A DNA stretch of 64,000 nt from Marinococcus halotolerans DSM 16375 (GCF_000420725.1 NZ_ATVM01000015.1:1-64000); one strand, 5' to 3'. Positions 39,669-49,099 are shown, numbered from the stretch's first letter. The notes: a model not told the origin generated them from the sequence alone. Made by a program: numbers and translations.

Positions 39669-39820
39669 CAAAAATTCCTCCTTTTGTATTGGAATGTATT
39701 TTTACGATAAGAGAAAGAAAAGGCGAATGCGAACGATTTGCTTATAAAAACAAAAAGCTTCTGCCCAGGCTTTATATGGATTTATATAATTACTCAATAA
39801 AATAATACTTCAATTCATGA

Positions 39821-39834
39821 ATGAAAACTTTCAT
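39821..39834. promoter_or_regulatory. Palindrome before MBL hydrolase gene
   Basis: ATGAAAACTTTCAT is a perfect inverted repeat (6-base arms, AC centre), about 50 bases before the likely start. Possible operator. Confidence 0.35.
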
Positions 39835-39881
39835 TTTCGGGAAAGAAACTGTAAATGAAGACTAAGAAGAAGGTGATCAGT

Positions 39882-40697
39882 GTGGCAAAAAGATTAGATC
39901 GTGAACAATGGAGCGTATTTCAAAGCGAGCTCTATCAGACAAATACGACTGTCGTAGTGACAGATGATTTAATATTAATCACAGATCCTACATGGCTTCC
40001 GGCGGAGATTGAAGAAATACGGAATTTTGTCGAGGAACGAAAAAAGAACCAGCCGGTATATCTGCTGCTGACCCATTCAGATTTCGACCACGTTATCGGA
40101 GCCGGTGCTTTTCCGGAAGCAACTATTATTGCTTCCCGTGGATTTAATGCGAGATCAGACAAAGAAGAGATTGTGCAGAAAATGAAAGAATTTGACGATG
40201 CCTACTATATTCACCGCAGCTATGAACCCCTCTATCCGAAACCAGATATTATTGTTGATTCGGATGAGCAGGTGCTTGAAGAAGGGGAAACCAAAATTAC
40301 ATTCTATCTGGCGCCGGGCCATACCGTAGACGGTCTGGCAGCAGTTGTAGAGCCGCTCGGCCTTTGCATCGCCGGAGACTATTTAAGCAATGTAGAGATT
40401 CCAATTATTGAATATCACAGCGAATCCTATCAGTTTACGTTAAAGAAGCTGGACGAGCTCTGGAAGGACAGCAAATACAGCACTGTGGTCCCGGGACACG
40501 GCCTCGTTGCTTCGAAGCCGGAGGAAATAGAAAAGCGTCTCCGGGATTCAGAATGGTATATTGAAAATACGAAAAAATCATTGGAAGACCCATACGTGGA
40601 GAGCGCCATTTTTGCTTTTATTGACCGTCATAAATTTGAAGCACCGTTAAAGCAGGTACACGCGGATAATAAAGAACAATTAAAATCGGAAAGATAG
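39882..40697 (+). CDS. MBL-fold metallo-hydrolase
   Basis: Soluble metallo-beta-lactamase-fold hydrolase of 271 residues. NTTVVVTDDLILITDPTWLP begins the fold. The metal motif reads THSDFDHVIG where most of the superfamily has T-H-x-H-x-D-H, so the second His is Asp. The remaining ligands are in APGHTVDG (His), IAGDYLSN (Asp) and VVPGHG (His). Start: GTG at 39882 has AGGTGAT just upstream, a perfect match to the 16S 3' end. An in-frame ATG at 39855 has only GGGAAAG and would add nine residues. The reaction is unknown. Confidence 0.84.
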   Translation: MAKRLDREQWSVFQSELYQTNTTVVVTDDLILITDPTWLPAEIEEIRNFVEERKKNQPVYLLLTHSDFDHVIGAGAFPEATIIASRGFNARSDKEEIVQKMKEFDDAYYIHRSYEPLYPKPDIIVDSDEQVLEEGETKITFYLAPGHTVDGLAAVVEPLGLCIAGDYLSNVEIPIIEYHSESYQFTLKKLDELWKDSKYSTVVPGHGLVASKPEEIEKRLRDSEWYIENTKKSLEDPYVESAIFAFIDRHKFEAPLKQVHADNKEQLKSER

Positions 40698-40700
40698 AGA

Positions 40701-40735
40701 AAACTGGCTGCTCCGTGAAGGGGCAGCCAGTTTTT
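40701..40735. terminator. Terminator between MBL gene and motB
   Basis: AACTGGCTGC pairs with GCAGCCAGTT and is followed by T on the plus strand. Confidence 0.85.
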
Positions 40736-40748
40736 GGTTGGGTAGTTC

Positions 40749-41507
40749 TTATTCAGAGGAGTCGTTTTGATTACGTGGAAGAATCAATACCTCCACGCGC
40801 CTGTTCTGGGCACGGCCCTCTTCGGTATCATTAGAAGCAACCGGCTCAAACTCGCCGAACCCCTTGGCACTGAAGTCTCTTGGGTCGAGGTCAGGATTTT
40901 CGAGCACAATTTCCATAAAATGCACTGCCCGCATGACGCTGAGTTCCCAGTTTGTGCTGAAGTCTGCATTTGCGATAGGGGTGTCATCCGTATGGCCACT
41001 GATAATAATGTTGCGCGGAGGGTTTAGTACCAGCAGCTCGGACATATCCTCGGCCGTTTCAAGAGCTTCTTTGCGTATTTCTGCTTCACCAACATTAAAT
41101 AAAATATTGTCTTTAATAGAGAGGAGCAGCCCATCATCAGAGAGTCGGGTCGTAAACTGGCCTTCAAGCCCCCGTTCATCAATAAAGCCTTCCACTCTTT
41201 CCTGAAGCTCGGCAAGTTCGTTTTGGTCCTCTGCCTCTTCGATCGCTGTTGGAGGGCTTTCATCAATATTGTCTTCGGCATTCAGCTCTTCGACAGAGCT
41301 TCCGGATTCATTAATACCGCTTCCGCCTGTGAAAACAGAGTTAAAGGAATCGGAGATCTGGTCAAATTTTCGGGCGTCCACTTCACTTGATGCAAATAAC
41401 ACAATAAACAGCGCAAGCAGCAGTGTCAGGAGGTCTGCGTAGGGAAGAAGCCACGCTTCACTGACGTGTTCTTCCTCTTCCTTTTTCCGCTTCCGCCGCC
41501 TAGCCAT
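40749..41507 (-). CDS. motB: Flagellar motor stator protein MotB
   Basis: Peptidoglycan-anchored half of the flagellar stator. The 252 residues comprise a basic N-terminus, one transmembrane helix (about 24-41) with the ion-binding Asp25 in LLPYADLLTLLLALF, a plug and linker region (about 45-115), and an OmpA-type domain (ISGHTDDTPIANADF, FGEFEPVASNDTEEGRAQNRRVEV) that grips the wall. It is close to Bacillus MotB, including the SFNSVFTGG stretch, rather than to MotS. It overlaps motA by 8 bases. Whether H+ or Na+ drives it cannot be decided from this alone. Confidence 0.93.
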   Translation of the reverse strand: MARRRKRKKEEEEHVSEAWLLPYADLLTLLLALFIVLFASSEVDARKFDQISDSFNSVFTGGSGINESGSSVEELNAEDNIDESPPTAIEEAEDQNELAELQERVEGFIDERGLEGQFTTRLSDDGLLLSIKDNILFNVGEAEIRKEALETAEDMSELLVLNPPRNIIISGHTDDTPIANADFSTNWELSVMRAVHFMEIVLENPDLDPRDFSAKGFGEFEPVASNDTEEGRAQNRRVEVLILPRNQNDSSE

Positions 41508-42312
41508 TTTCGGTACCTTCCTTCCATTCGGTTTCCTGGGCTGCTTCCATAATCTTTTCGCGATCCTTCGCCGGCACGTACATTAGAAGCTTTTGTTCAA
41601 TCGTTTTTGGCGGCTGTCCCTCCTGCACCGATAATACCCCTTCAATCATGACGCTGCGGACATGGATTTCGTGCTTGGATTTGCGCTTAAGTTTATTGGC
41701 AAAAGGGTGCCAGAGCACATAGCCGGTGAAAATACCGAGAAGGGTGGCAACGAAGGCAGCACTGATCGCTTCTCCGAGTTTATCGATATCAGACATGTCG
41801 GCAAGCGCCGCAATGAGACCGACTACAGCACCGAGCACGCCGAGTGTGGGAGCGTAGGTTCCTGCCTGGGTAAAAATAGAAACGCCTGTTTGATGACGGG
41901 ATTCAATGGCTTCCAGCTCTTCGCTCATAATGTCACGGATAAAATCTGAATTCTGCCCGTCCACCGCCATCGTCATGCCATTACGGAGAAAGGGGTCCTG
42001 AATGTCTTGAACATCCCCTTCGAGAGCCAGAAGACCTTCCTTTCTTGCTGTCTGCGCCCAGCTGGAGAACATGGGAACAAGCTGCGCGACGCTCCATTCG
42101 TTTTGGTTTTTAAATAAAACACCGAAAAGCTTCGGCACGTTTTTTAATTCGTTACCAGGGAAAGCAATCACTACGGTGGCGATTGTGCCTCCAAAAATAA
42201 TCAATAAAGCGGCCGGGTTCAGCAAAGAAATGAGCTCCATCCCTTTAATGGCGATACCGCTCATGATAGCTGCGAAAGCTATAATAATACCGATGATTGA
42301 TGCCTTATCCAT
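41500..42312 (-). CDS. motA: Flagellar motor stator protein MotA
   Basis: Four-helix membrane half of the stator, 270 residues. Helices near 5-22, 33-50 (LLIIFGGTIATVVIAFP), 148-170 (YAPTLGVLGAVVGLIAAL, with the Pro that couples ion flow) and 182-202 are visible; the cytoplasmic loop between helices 2 and 3 contains the charged residues (TARKEGLLALE) that touch the rotor. Start: ATG at 42312 follows AAAGGG; TTG at 42321 is too close to that site. A sigma-D-like -10 lies upstream at 42348. Confidence 0.93.
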   Translation of the reverse strand: MDKASIIGIIIAFAAIMSGIAIKGMELISLLNPAALLIIFGGTIATVVIAFPGNELKNVPKLFGVLFKNQNEWSVAQLVPMFSSWAQTARKEGLLALEGDVQDIQDPFLRNGMTMAVDGQNSDFIRDIMSEELEAIESRHQTGVSIFTQAGTYAPTLGVLGAVVGLIAALADMSDIDKLGEAISAAFVATLLGIFTGYVLWHPFANKLKRKSKHEIHVRSVMIEGVLSVQEGQPPKTIEQKLLMYVPAKDREKIMEAAQETEWKEGTENG

Positions 42313-42347
42313 ACGTATCAATCCCTTTATGTTTGATTCTACTGTTT

Positions 42348-42355
42348 ATATCGGT
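42348..42355 (-). promoter_or_regulatory. Possible sigma-D -10 element for motAB
   Basis: On the minus strand ACCGATAT matches seven of eight bases of the sigma-D -10 consensus GCCGATAT, about 36 bases before the motA start codon. The -35 (TTTA at the expected distance) is poor. Confidence 0.4.
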
Positions 42356-42481
42356 GCTTGAGATGCTAACATAAAGACGGATGGAAAAATTCATGAGGAA
42401 GTAAGGAATAATTAACTAGACAAGCAGACTTGTAAATACTAAACATATGAATAACCGCCTTGATGGCAGGAAAGGATGCCC

Positions 42482-43342
42482 ATGATGAAAAAATGGATGA
42501 TGGTTGCAGGAATGTCGGGGCTCCTGGTCAGCTCCGGCTGTGCCAATAACGGGGGCGAAGAGAACGGAACTGATGAAGCTGAAGAAACCTCTTCGGGTGC
42601 TTCTAAGGAAAACAACGAAGATAGTCAGGAAGCAACAAAGAACAATGCAGAAGAGAATACAGAGGAAGCAGAAAATGACGGACAGTCAGATGCAGGAGAG
42701 GATGCACCAGAGACCGAAGAAAACGGGGATTTAAAGAACCCCGCGGCTGTAGATGCTTTAATTAACCGGGAGTATCATCTGCCGTCAGACTATGAACCGG
42801 AAAACCTGGTAATTCCGGATGTGGCTTTTCCATTTGAAGGAGAGCCTCAGAAAAAGTATATGAGAGAGGAGCCGGCAGTGCAGCTTGAGAACATGTTCGC
42901 GAAGGCTGAAGAGGAGGAGATTGAGCTTTCGGCTGTGTCGGGATACCGTTCGTATGACCGTCAGGAAAGTATATTTGCCGCTAACGCGGAAAAAGACGGG
43001 GAAGAAGAGGCGAATAAATATAGTGCAAGGGCCGGGGAGAGTGAGCATCAAAGTGGCCTGGCGATGGACGTGAGTGCTGCATCCGTCGGCTATTCGTTAA
43101 CGACAGATCTCGGTGACACAAAAGAGGGAGAATGGCTTGAAGAAAATGCGCATGAATACGGCTTTGTAATCCGCTATCCTAAGGATAAAACGGAGATTAC
43201 CGGCTATCAGTATGAGCCCTGGCACGTACGGTATGTAGGGGAAGATTTAGCGGGAACGCTTCACGAAAACGACTGGGTGATGGAACAATATTACGGGGAA
43301 GAGTTCGAAAAAGATTCATCAAACAGCGAAGAAGACAAATAA
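42482..43342 (+). CDS. VanY/DacB-type D,D- or L,D-carboxypeptidase lipoprotein
   Basis: Lipid-anchored zinc peptidase that trims cell-wall stem peptides. The 286 residues show a lipoprotein signal (SSGC lipobox), a highly acidic spacer of about 65 residues, and the VanY domain starting NPAAVDALINREYHLP. The zinc site is SEHQSGLAMDVS (His and Asp) and EPWHVRYVG (catalytic Glu and His); VSGYRSYDRQ is the preceding conserved strand. Start: ATG at 42482, six bases after AAAGG; neighbouring ATG codons at 42476 and 42485 change only the first residues. It has its own terminator. Confidence 0.9.
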   Translation: MMKKWMMVAGMSGLLVSSGCANNGGEENGTDEAEETSSGASKENNEDSQEATKNNAEENTEEAENDGQSDAGEDAPETEENGDLKNPAAVDALINREYHLPSDYEPENLVIPDVAFPFEGEPQKKYMREEPAVQLENMFAKAEEEEIELSAVSGYRSYDRQESIFAANAEKDGEEEANKYSARAGESEHQSGLAMDVSAASVGYSLTTDLGDTKEGEWLEENAHEYGFVIRYPKDKTEITGYQYEPWHVRYVGEDLAGTLHENDWVMEQYYGEEFEKDSSNSEEDK

Positions 43343-43373
43343 AGCCTGGGGGCTTCCCCAGGCTTTATTTTTT
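43341..43373. terminator. Terminator between VanY gene and prpB
   Basis: AAAGCCTGGGG-GCTT-CCCCAGGCTTT followed by T-rich sequence on the plus strand. Confidence 0.85.
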
Positions 43374-44289
43374 AATTTTCATCGATTGTCGGCAGCTCAG
43401 TTTTTGCGATCTTTTCATCTAAAGCTTCGTAATCGTAATACGAAATCGTGCGGTACAGCTCTTCGCGCGTCTGCATATCCTCAAGCATATCCTTTTGGGT
43501 GCCTTTATCATGAATTTCCTGAAAAACTCGTTCAACGGCTTTGGCTGCGGCCCGCAGGGAAGTAACCGGATAGATAATCATATTAAATCCCCATGATTCG
43601 AACTGGTCCGCATGATAATAAGGGGTGCGGCCAAACTCGGTCATGTTAGCGAGCAGCGGCGTGCTGGAGAGACTCTCTCCGGCCCGTCGGAAATCCTCCT
43701 CTGCGGAGAGAGCTTCCGGGAAGATGCCGTCTGCGCCGGCTTCCTGGTACAGGGCGGCCCGTTCCATAGCTGCATCCATACCTTCCACGCCCTTGGCGTC
43801 TGTGCGGGCAATAACGGCGAGCGTCGGAGCAACTTCTTTGATGACTTTGATTTTCTGCACCATTTCTTCGGCGGAAACTAATTTTTTTCCGTTTAAATGG
43901 CCGCATTTTTTCGGAAGTTCCTGGTCTTCAATCTGTACGGCGGCCACCCCGGCTTCGGTCATTTCCCGAGCGGTGCGTGCTACGTCGAGTACTCCCCCAA
44001 AACCGGTATCAATGTCAACTAGCAGAGGGAGCTTTGCTGCTCGCACAATATCCCGGGCCCGTTCAGCGACTTCATGGGAATGAATGATGCCAAGGTCCGG
44101 CAGTCCCCGGCTCGCTGTATAGGCAGCGCCGGATAGATATAAAATATCAAAGCCGGTGTTTCTGGCGATCAGTGCAGACATGCTGTCATGAACGCCGGGA
44201 ATTTTTACCGCCGGCTTCTGCTTAATACGGTCACGAAATAATTGGGCGAGTTCCTTTTGGGAAACAGGTTCTTCGGTTAACCAACTCAA
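43372..44289 (-). CDS. prpB: 2-methylisocitrate lyase
   Basis: Last enzyme of the methylcitrate cycle: splits 2-methylisocitrate into pyruvate and succinate. The 305 residues belong to the isocitrate lyase/PEP mutase fold; DIDTGFGG (Mg-binding Asp) and KKCGHLNGKKLV, with the catalytic Cys of the KKCGH motif, identify the lyase. IARTDAKGVEGMDAAMERA follows. Start TTG at 44289 has AAAGGAGG upstream with good spacing; no better start is present. It is third in the order prpC, prpD, prpB and ends the operon. Confidence 0.94.
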   Translation of the reverse strand: MSWLTEEPVSQKELAQLFRDRIKQKPAVKIPGVHDSMSALIARNTGFDILYLSGAAYTASRGLPDLGIIHSHEVAERARDIVRAAKLPLLVDIDTGFGGVLDVARTAREMTEAGVAAVQIEDQELPKKCGHLNGKKLVSAEEMVQKIKVIKEVAPTLAVIARTDAKGVEGMDAAMERAALYQEAGADGIFPEALSAEEDFRRAGESLSSTPLLANMTEFGRTPYYHADQFESWGFNMIIYPVTSLRAAAKAVERVFQEIHDKGTQKDMLEDMQTREELYRTISYYDYEALDEKIAKTELPTIDEN

Positions 44290-44303
44290 TGTAGTTCCTC
44301 CTT

Positions 44304-45731
44304 TTAGTAAACCCAGTCTGACATAAAATGATGAACAGGAGTTTCTGTCAGCCGGTCATAATCGAGCATTTGTTCCAGAAGCAGGGCGGCCTGTTTCGGC
44401 GGATAGTGGGCATTTAGATTCTGCCGGCATTTTTCGATAATCTGCGGCTTGGCTTCTTCCCGGCGGCGCTGGTGGCCGAGCGGGTATTCCACTTCTACTG
44501 GGTCTGTGCTTGTACCGTCCATAAAGTGTACCTGCACCTGGTTGGGAATGGAACGCTTGGATGGATCCAGATAATCCCCGGTGTACTGTTTGTTTTCTTT
44601 AACGATCATTTTGTTCCGGAGCTGGTCAATCACAGGATTTGCGGCAGCGGAATCTTCATAGTGATCAGCGTCAAGCCGGCCGAAGATCAAACCGACGGCT
44701 GTCATATACTGCAGGCAGTGATCACGGTCTGCAGGGTTTTGCAGCGGGCCGGTTTTATCGATAATACGGATGGCAGCTTCATGAGTGACAATATCGATGC
44801 GCTCAATATCCTGCAGCCGTTCTTTTACCTCCCCGTGCAATTCAATCGCGGCTTCCACAGCAGTTTGGGCATGGAATTCAGCCGGGAAGGAGACTTTGAA
44901 CAGGACGTGTTCCATCACATAAGCATCCATTTTCGGCACAGAAAGCTCCTCGCCGTTCATCATTACATCCTGAAAGCCCCAGCCTTTAGCAGAAAGAGCG
45001 GTAGCATACCCCATCTCCCCCTTCACAGCCATTAAGGCGAGACGGACACCACGGCTGGTGGCGTCACCGGCGGCCCATGATTTACGGGAGCCGGCGTTAG
45101 GATAATGGCGGTAGGTGCGGAGACTGGAATTATCCACCCAGGCGTTGGAAAGCGCGTTGATCATTTCCTGCTTACTGCCGCCGAGCATGTGGGTAACCAC
45201 CGCCGTGGTAGCTATTTTAACGAGAAGTACGTGGTCGAGCCCGACCCGGTTAAAGCTGTGGTTTAAAGCGATGGACCCCTGAATTTCATGGGCTTTTACC
45301 ATGGCGGTTAAAACGTCGTGCATCGTGAGGGGATTTTTGCCTTCTGCCACGCGCTTTCGGCTTAAATAGTCGGCGGTGGCAAGAATGCCCCCGAGGTTAT
45401 CGGAAGGGTGGCCCCATTCTTTGGCAAGCCATGTATCGTTATAATCGAGCCAGCGGATCGCGCAGCCGATATTAAAAGCAGCATGCACCGGGTCGAGTTC
45501 AAACTGGGTGCCTGGCATGCGTGCGCCGTTCGGGACGATAGTGCCCGGCACAATAGGTCCGAGATGCTTGGTGCACTCCGGGTATCTTAACGCCAGGATT
45601 CCTGCCCCTAACGTATCCATTAATACATAGCGGGCGGTATCATACGCCTCACTGCTTGAAATATCCTGGTCATATACATAGTCGGCGATGTCGGTCAGTA
45701 AAGCATCCGTCTGCTGCATTGTCTGGTTCAT
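44304..45731 (-). CDS. prpD: 2-methylcitrate dehydratase
   Basis: Dehydrates 2-methylcitrate to 2-methyl-cis-aconitate. The 475 residues match the MmgE/PrpD family along their length: [30 protein letters not shown] (about 90-120) and [27 protein letters not shown] are diagnostic. Start: ATG at 45731 has GGAGGAA 8 bases upstream; the ATG two codons earlier is too close to that site. Between prpC and prpB, with 14-base gaps. Confidence 0.94.
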   Translation of the reverse strand: MNQTMQQTDALLTDIADYVYDQDISSSEAYDTARYVLMDTLGAGILALRYPECTKHLGPIVPGTIVPNGARMPGTQFELDPVHAAFNIGCAIRWLDYNDTWLAKEWGHPSDNLGGILATADYLSRKRVAEGKNPLTMHDVLTAMVKAHEIQGSIALNHSFNRVGLDHVLLVKIATTAVVTHMLGGSKQEMINALSNAWVDNSSLRTYRHYPNAGSRKSWAAGDATSRGVRLALMAVKGEMGYATALSAKGWGFQDVMMNGEELSVPKMDAYVMEHVLFKVSFPAEFHAQTAVEAAIELHGEVKERLQDIERIDIVTHEAAIRIIDKTGPLQNPADRDHCLQYMTAVGLIFGRLDADHYEDSAAANPVIDQLRNKMIVKENKQYTGDYLDPSKRSIPNQVQVHFMDGTSTDPVEVEYPLGHQRRREEAKPQIIEKCRQNLNAHYPPKQAALLLEQMLDYDRLTETPVHHFMSDWVY

Positions 45732-45745
45732 TTTCATTTCCTCCT

Positions 45746-46864
45746 TTAGGTTAACGTGATGCCCCGTGGGCCGGTGTAGTTGACTCTCGGGCGGAACAAG
45801 CGGTTATTGCTGTGCTGCTCGATCACATGAGCTCCGAGTCCGGCGGCCCGTGATGCAAAAAAGATAGGCGTATACAGATCGATCGGGATGCCGAGCAGAT
45901 AATACACCGGCGCTGCGTAGTAGTCGAGGTTCGGATGCAGTCCTTTTTCTTCTGCAATCAGCTCTTCACCGCGTACGCACATATCATACAGGTCCATACG
46001 ATCCTGTTTTTCAGCGAGTCGGTGCAGCGATTTTTTCATCAGCTGGGCACGCGGGTCCATTTTTTTCATATACACCCGGTGGCCAAATCCCATGATGCGT
46101 TCTTTGTTAGCCAGCTTTTCCCGGAAAAGACGCTCCACTCCGTCCGGGGTGCCGGCTTCAAGCAGCAGATGCATAACGGCTTCGTTGGCGCCACCGTGCA
46201 GCGGTCCTTTCAGAGAAGCCACTGCGCCCGTAAAGGCACCATACATATCGGCCTGGGTGGAGGCAATCACCCGGGCTGCGAATGTTGAGTTTGGCATTTC
46301 ATGCTCAATATAAGCCACAAGCGACTGGTCAAACACGTCGGTTTCCAATGCTGTTGGCGTTCTCCCGGTGAGCATGTGAAGCATGTTGGCACTAAAAGAC
46401 ATGGAAGGGTCTGGAGGTATCAGCGCTTCCTGCTGCTGTGTACGATAACTGCCGGCCATAATGGCAGGGATAGCACCTAGCAGTTTTTCCGCTTTTTTTT
46501 GATTGGCTTCTAGAGAATGATCATGCATGTGCTCCTCTGAGCCGGCGAGCATGGAAATACCGGTACGCAGCATATCCATGGCGCTCATCGAAGCAGGAAA
46601 CAATGAAAAGGACGAAGTGAGGGCTTCCGGCAGCTCGAGCTGTTGATAAAGGCGGTCCTGAAACGATTCCTTCTCTACTGTTTTTGGAAGAGAGCCGTAG
46701 AGAAGCAAATGAGCAACATCCAAAAAATGACGATTTTCCGCTAGTTCAATAAGGTCGTAGCCGCGTATAACAATTTGTTCCTGCTCGACATCAAGATAGG
46801 AAATTGATGTCTCGGCAGCAATAACCCCTTCAAGGCCGGGGCTGTACTCGTTTTCTGCAGACAT
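45746..46864 (-). CDS. prpC: 2-methylcitrate synthase/citrate synthase
   Basis: Condenses propionyl-CoA (or acetyl-CoA) with oxaloacetate. The 372 residues show the citrate synthase fold: [15 protein letters not shown] at the N-terminus, [15 protein letters not shown] (catalytic His), [17 protein letters not shown] (second His and Arg) and the Asp near [16 protein letters not shown]. The operon context (prpD and prpB) selects methylcitrate over citrate synthase. First gene of the operon; a GntR site and a cre-like site lie upstream. AAAGGAGGCACC precedes ATG. Confidence 0.93.
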   Translation of the reverse strand: MSAENEYSPGLEGVIAAETSISYLDVEQEQIVIRGYDLIELAENRHFLDVAHLLLYGSLPKTVEKESFQDRLYQQLELPEALTSSFSLFPASMSAMDMLRTGISMLAGSEEHMHDHSLEANQKKAEKLLGAIPAIMAGSYRTQQQEALIPPDPSMSFSANMLHMLTGRTPTALETDVFDQSLVAYIEHEMPNSTFAARVIASTQADMYGAFTGAVASLKGPLHGGANEAVMHLLLEAGTPDGVERLFREKLANKERIMGFGHRVYMKKMDPRAQLMKKSLHRLAEKQDRMDLYDMCVRGEELIAEEKGLHPNLDYYAAPVYYLLGIPIDLYTPIFFASRAAGLGAHVIEQHSNNRLFRPRVNYTGPRGITLT

Positions 46865-46883
46865 AGTGGTGCCTCCTTTATTT

Positions 46884-46897
46884 TTAAAGCGTTTTCA
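46884..46897. promoter_or_regulatory. CcpA cre-like site
   Basis: On the minus strand TGAAAACGCTTTAA matches the cre consensus TGWAANCGNTNWCA except for one base. It lies between the prpC promoter and start codon, a position suited to a roadblock-type carbon catabolite repression. Confidence 0.6.
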
Positions 46898-46930
46898 AAA
46901 ACGGTTAAAAATATAAGTTGCTTCTTTGTA

Positions 46931-46946
46931 TAATTGTATACAATTA
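46931..46946. promoter_or_regulatory. GntR operator candidate for prpCDB
   Basis: TAATTGTATACAATTA is a perfect 16-base palindrome and contains TTGT-AT-ACAA, close to FadR-subfamily operators. It overlaps the -10 of the prpC promoter. Confidence 0.75.
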
Positions 46947-46961
46947 TTTGGAAAAAGGCAA
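46933..46961 (-). promoter_or_regulatory. Promoter of prpCDB
   Basis: On the minus strand TTGCCT (46956-46961) and TACAAT (46933-46938) are separated by 17 bases. It lies in the gap after the GntR gene. Confidence 0.65.
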
Positions 46962-46980
46962 AACCCTTTTCGCCAAACTC

Positions 46981-47637
46981 CTAGGAAGAAGAAATATGAA
47001 ATTCAAGCGTTTCTTTCGTAGAAGAGAGACTTCTGCGAATATGGGCACGCATGTAATACTCAGCCGCCGGGCCGTCTTTTTGTTCGATAGCGCCGAGTAT
47101 TTTTTCGTGTTCAGATACTGGAGTGTCGATTGTATATTCTGGGTGGCGGTAGCCACTGAGTCGCCGGTATCTTTCGAGGCGACTGTTCAGCTGGTTTAAA
47201 AACTGGACCGCGGTGGGCGAAGCGTGTTCATACAATAAATGATGGAAGCGGCTGCCGTAGGTAATGGAAGTAAATCGTTCATCTGCCTCAGCCATATGCA
47301 GAAGCGCCTCTTTCATAGCTGCTACAGATTCAGTGGAGGCCCGCATGGCAGCTTCTTTAGCCACAAGCCCTTCGAGCGCTTCCCGGACGGCAAAAATATC
47401 GACGGCTTCTTCAATACTGAGCGCCTGGACTTCCATACGGCCATTCGCTTTTTTTACAATTAATCCTTCGAGCTCGAGACGGTAGAGAGCCTGACGGAGC
47501 GGCGTACGGCTTACTGCGATTTCTTCAGTTAACTGTTCCTCGCGAAGCGCCTGCCCCGGGGAATAATGAAATTCAATGATGTTTTGCTTTAAAGCTTCAT
47601 AGGCTAAATCGCTTACGGATACACGGCGTCTCTGCAC
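46981..47637 (-). CDS. GntR family regulator (FadR/FCD subfamily)
   Basis: Transcription factor of 218 residues. A GntR winged helix (LAYEALKQNIIEFHYSPGQALREEQLTEEIAVSRTPLRQAL, about 12-52) is followed by an all-helical FCD ligand domain with His residues (FHHLLYEHASP; GAIEQKDGPAAEYYMRAHI) placed to bind a metal and organic acid. It lies directly upstream of prpCDB in the same direction, and a palindrome overlaps the prpC promoter, so it most likely controls propionate breakdown, with methylcitrate or a related acid as signal. Its own start is preceded by GAAAGGAGCGAC. Confidence 0.88.
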   Translation of the reverse strand: MQRRRVSVSDLAYEALKQNIIEFHYSPGQALREEQLTEEIAVSRTPLRQALYRLELEGLIVKKANGRMEVQALSIEEAVDIFAVREALEGLVAKEAAMRASTESVAAMKEALLHMAEADERFTSITYGSRFHHLLYEHASPTAVQFLNQLNSRLERYRRLSGYRHPEYTIDTPVSEHEKILGAIEQKDGPAAEYYMRAHIRRSLSSTKETLEFHISSS

Positions 47638-47664
47638 AGGCAGTCGCTCCTTTCAGTTTGATTT

Positions 47665-47673
47665 TATCTATTA
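47665..47673 (-). promoter_or_regulatory. Extended -10 promoter of GntR gene
   Basis: On the minus strand TGCTATAAT (TGn-TATAAT) lies about 28 bases before the GntR start codon and abuts the T run of the preceding terminator; no -35 is seen. Confidence 0.5.
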
Positions 47674-47677
47674 TAGC

Positions 47678-47710
47678 AAAAAAGAGACCGGCGCCGGGCC
47701 GGACTCTTTA
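47678..47710 (-). terminator. Terminator of MFS gene at 47723
   Basis: On the minus strand AAAGAGTCCGGC pairs with GCCGGTCTCTTT (one mismatch) and six T follow. Confidence 0.8.
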
Positions 47711-47722
47711 TTCGGGGTTCTT

Positions 47723-49099
47723 CTACGACCGGGGTTCGACCCGGAAGGCACGGAAGGTGTACGTAAACATGGCAAGGGCAAATAAGGAAATCAGGGTCAA
47801 AGCGAGGTAAACGTTGGAATAAATGGCGCTGCTGCCTCCGGAAGCAAACGGGTTCAACGAAGTGGTCACGCCCTGAATTCCGAGCACAGCTCCAAAGATG
47901 GCACTGCTGAAAGCTCCGGCCATGAAGTTCATCAGGTTGAACATACCGATGCCGACGCCTGTTTCATTGTCTTCAAGAACAGAAGACAAAATGTTGGCGG
48001 TCGAGCTCTGAATGAGTGGGAATCCTATATAAGCAATAATCAGGACAACAGAAACAGCGACCGCGGAAACGCCGGCAAATCCGGAAAGCAGCATGGTTCC
48101 AAAAGCAATGAAAACCAGGGCGGCGATAACGACTACCTTTGGTCCGTGGCGGTCCGCAAGGTCGCCCCCGGTGCGTCCGAGAAAGCCGGCAAGGATTGCT
48201 CCCGGAAAGATAACAAGGCCGATCTGCGTAGTGGAAAGTTCATACAGCTCTCTGGTCATCAGCGGAATGATAAACAAAAGGCCGAACATGCTGCAGACGC
48301 CGAGAAAACTCGTCAAAATAGTAACCGTATAGTATTTGTTTCTCAAAAGGGACGGGCGTATAAATGGATCGTCCGCTTTTGCCGTCCGGACAGCGAAAAC
48401 AGCCATGAAAACGATAAATAGAAGAAGAAAGCTCCATTGAAGAGTAGTAACAAACAATAAAATTCCGGCTATTGCCACCCCGAAAAGAGCAGCACCTAAA
48501 TAATCGATAAACCCGGAACGTTTTTCTTCATCCGGCAGCCATTTTCTAAGAAAAGGGAGAGCTAAAAGCGATAGAATAGAAAATAAGAACAAATAACGCC
48601 AGCTGAGCCACCCCCCGAGCAGCCCGCCAACAATTGGCCCGACGCCCGAAGCAAAGGCTACTGTGGAGGAAATCAGGCCAAATACCCGGCCTTTATCCTC
48701 CGGGAAAAAGCGGGCAGGTATCACAAACCCGAGTGCGGGAATGGTTGCTCCGCCTGCCGCCTGAAGCACCCGGGCGACGAGAAGCATGGCAAAGCTTTGA
48801 GAAAAAAGGCCGAGCGTGGCCCCGGCGGCAAAAAGAATGATGCCAAAGGTGAGCAGAGCTTTAATGGAATAAAAGTCTGCTAGTTTTCCGTACATCAGGG
48901 CCCCGATAGCGTAGACCATAATGTACGAGGTAAGTACCCAGCTGACCTGGGAGGAAGAGATGCCGAAGTACGACTGGATATCCGGAATGGCCACGTTAAA
49001 CATGGTGCCGTTCATAACCGCAATGGTTAAAATCAGAGCCACCAGAAAAATAAGCTTCTTTTTCTGGGCCGGGCCAACATGTAAGGATTCATTCGTCAT
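47723..49099 (-). CDS. MFS drug transporter (DHA2-like)
   Basis: Proton-driven exporter of 458 residues with about fourteen helices, resembling TetA(L)/LmrB-like DHA2 pumps. N-terminal region: NGTMFNVAIPDIQSYFGISSSQVSWVLTSYIMVYAIGALMYGKLADFYS contains the DHA2 helix-1 pattern and motif A; GVGPIVGGLLGGWLSWRYLF is motif C, the antiporter signature. It is a single gene with an inverted repeat in its upstream region and no linked regulator. Substrates are unknown. Confidence 0.88.
   Translation of the reverse strand: MTNESLHVGPAQKKKLIFLVALILTIAVMNGTMFNVAIPDIQSYFGISSSQVSWVLTSYIMVYAIGALMYGKLADFYSIKALLTFGIILFAAGATLGLFSQSFAMLLVARVLQAAGGATIPALGFVIPARFFPEDKGRVFGLISSTVAFASGVGPIVGGLLGGWLSWRYLFLFSILSLLALPFLRKWLPDEEKRSGFIDYLGAALFGVAIAGILLFVTTLQWSFLLLFIVFMAVFAVRTAKADDPFIRPSLLRNKYYTVTILTSFLGVCSMFGLLFIIPLMTRELYELSTTQIGLVIFPGAILAGFLGRTGGDLADRHGPKVVVIAALVFIAFGTMLLSGFAGVSAVAVSVVLIIAYIGFPLIQSSTANILSSVLEDNETGVGIGMFNLMNFMAGAFSSAIFGAVLGIQGVTTSLNPFASGGSSAIYSNVYLALTLISLFALAMFTYTFRAFRVEPRS

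Noticed and set aside
39587-39805. 72-codon plus-strand frame
   Set aside because: It lacks a ribosome-binding site and low-complexity Ser-rich translation arises opposite the better supported 55-residue minus-strand gene.
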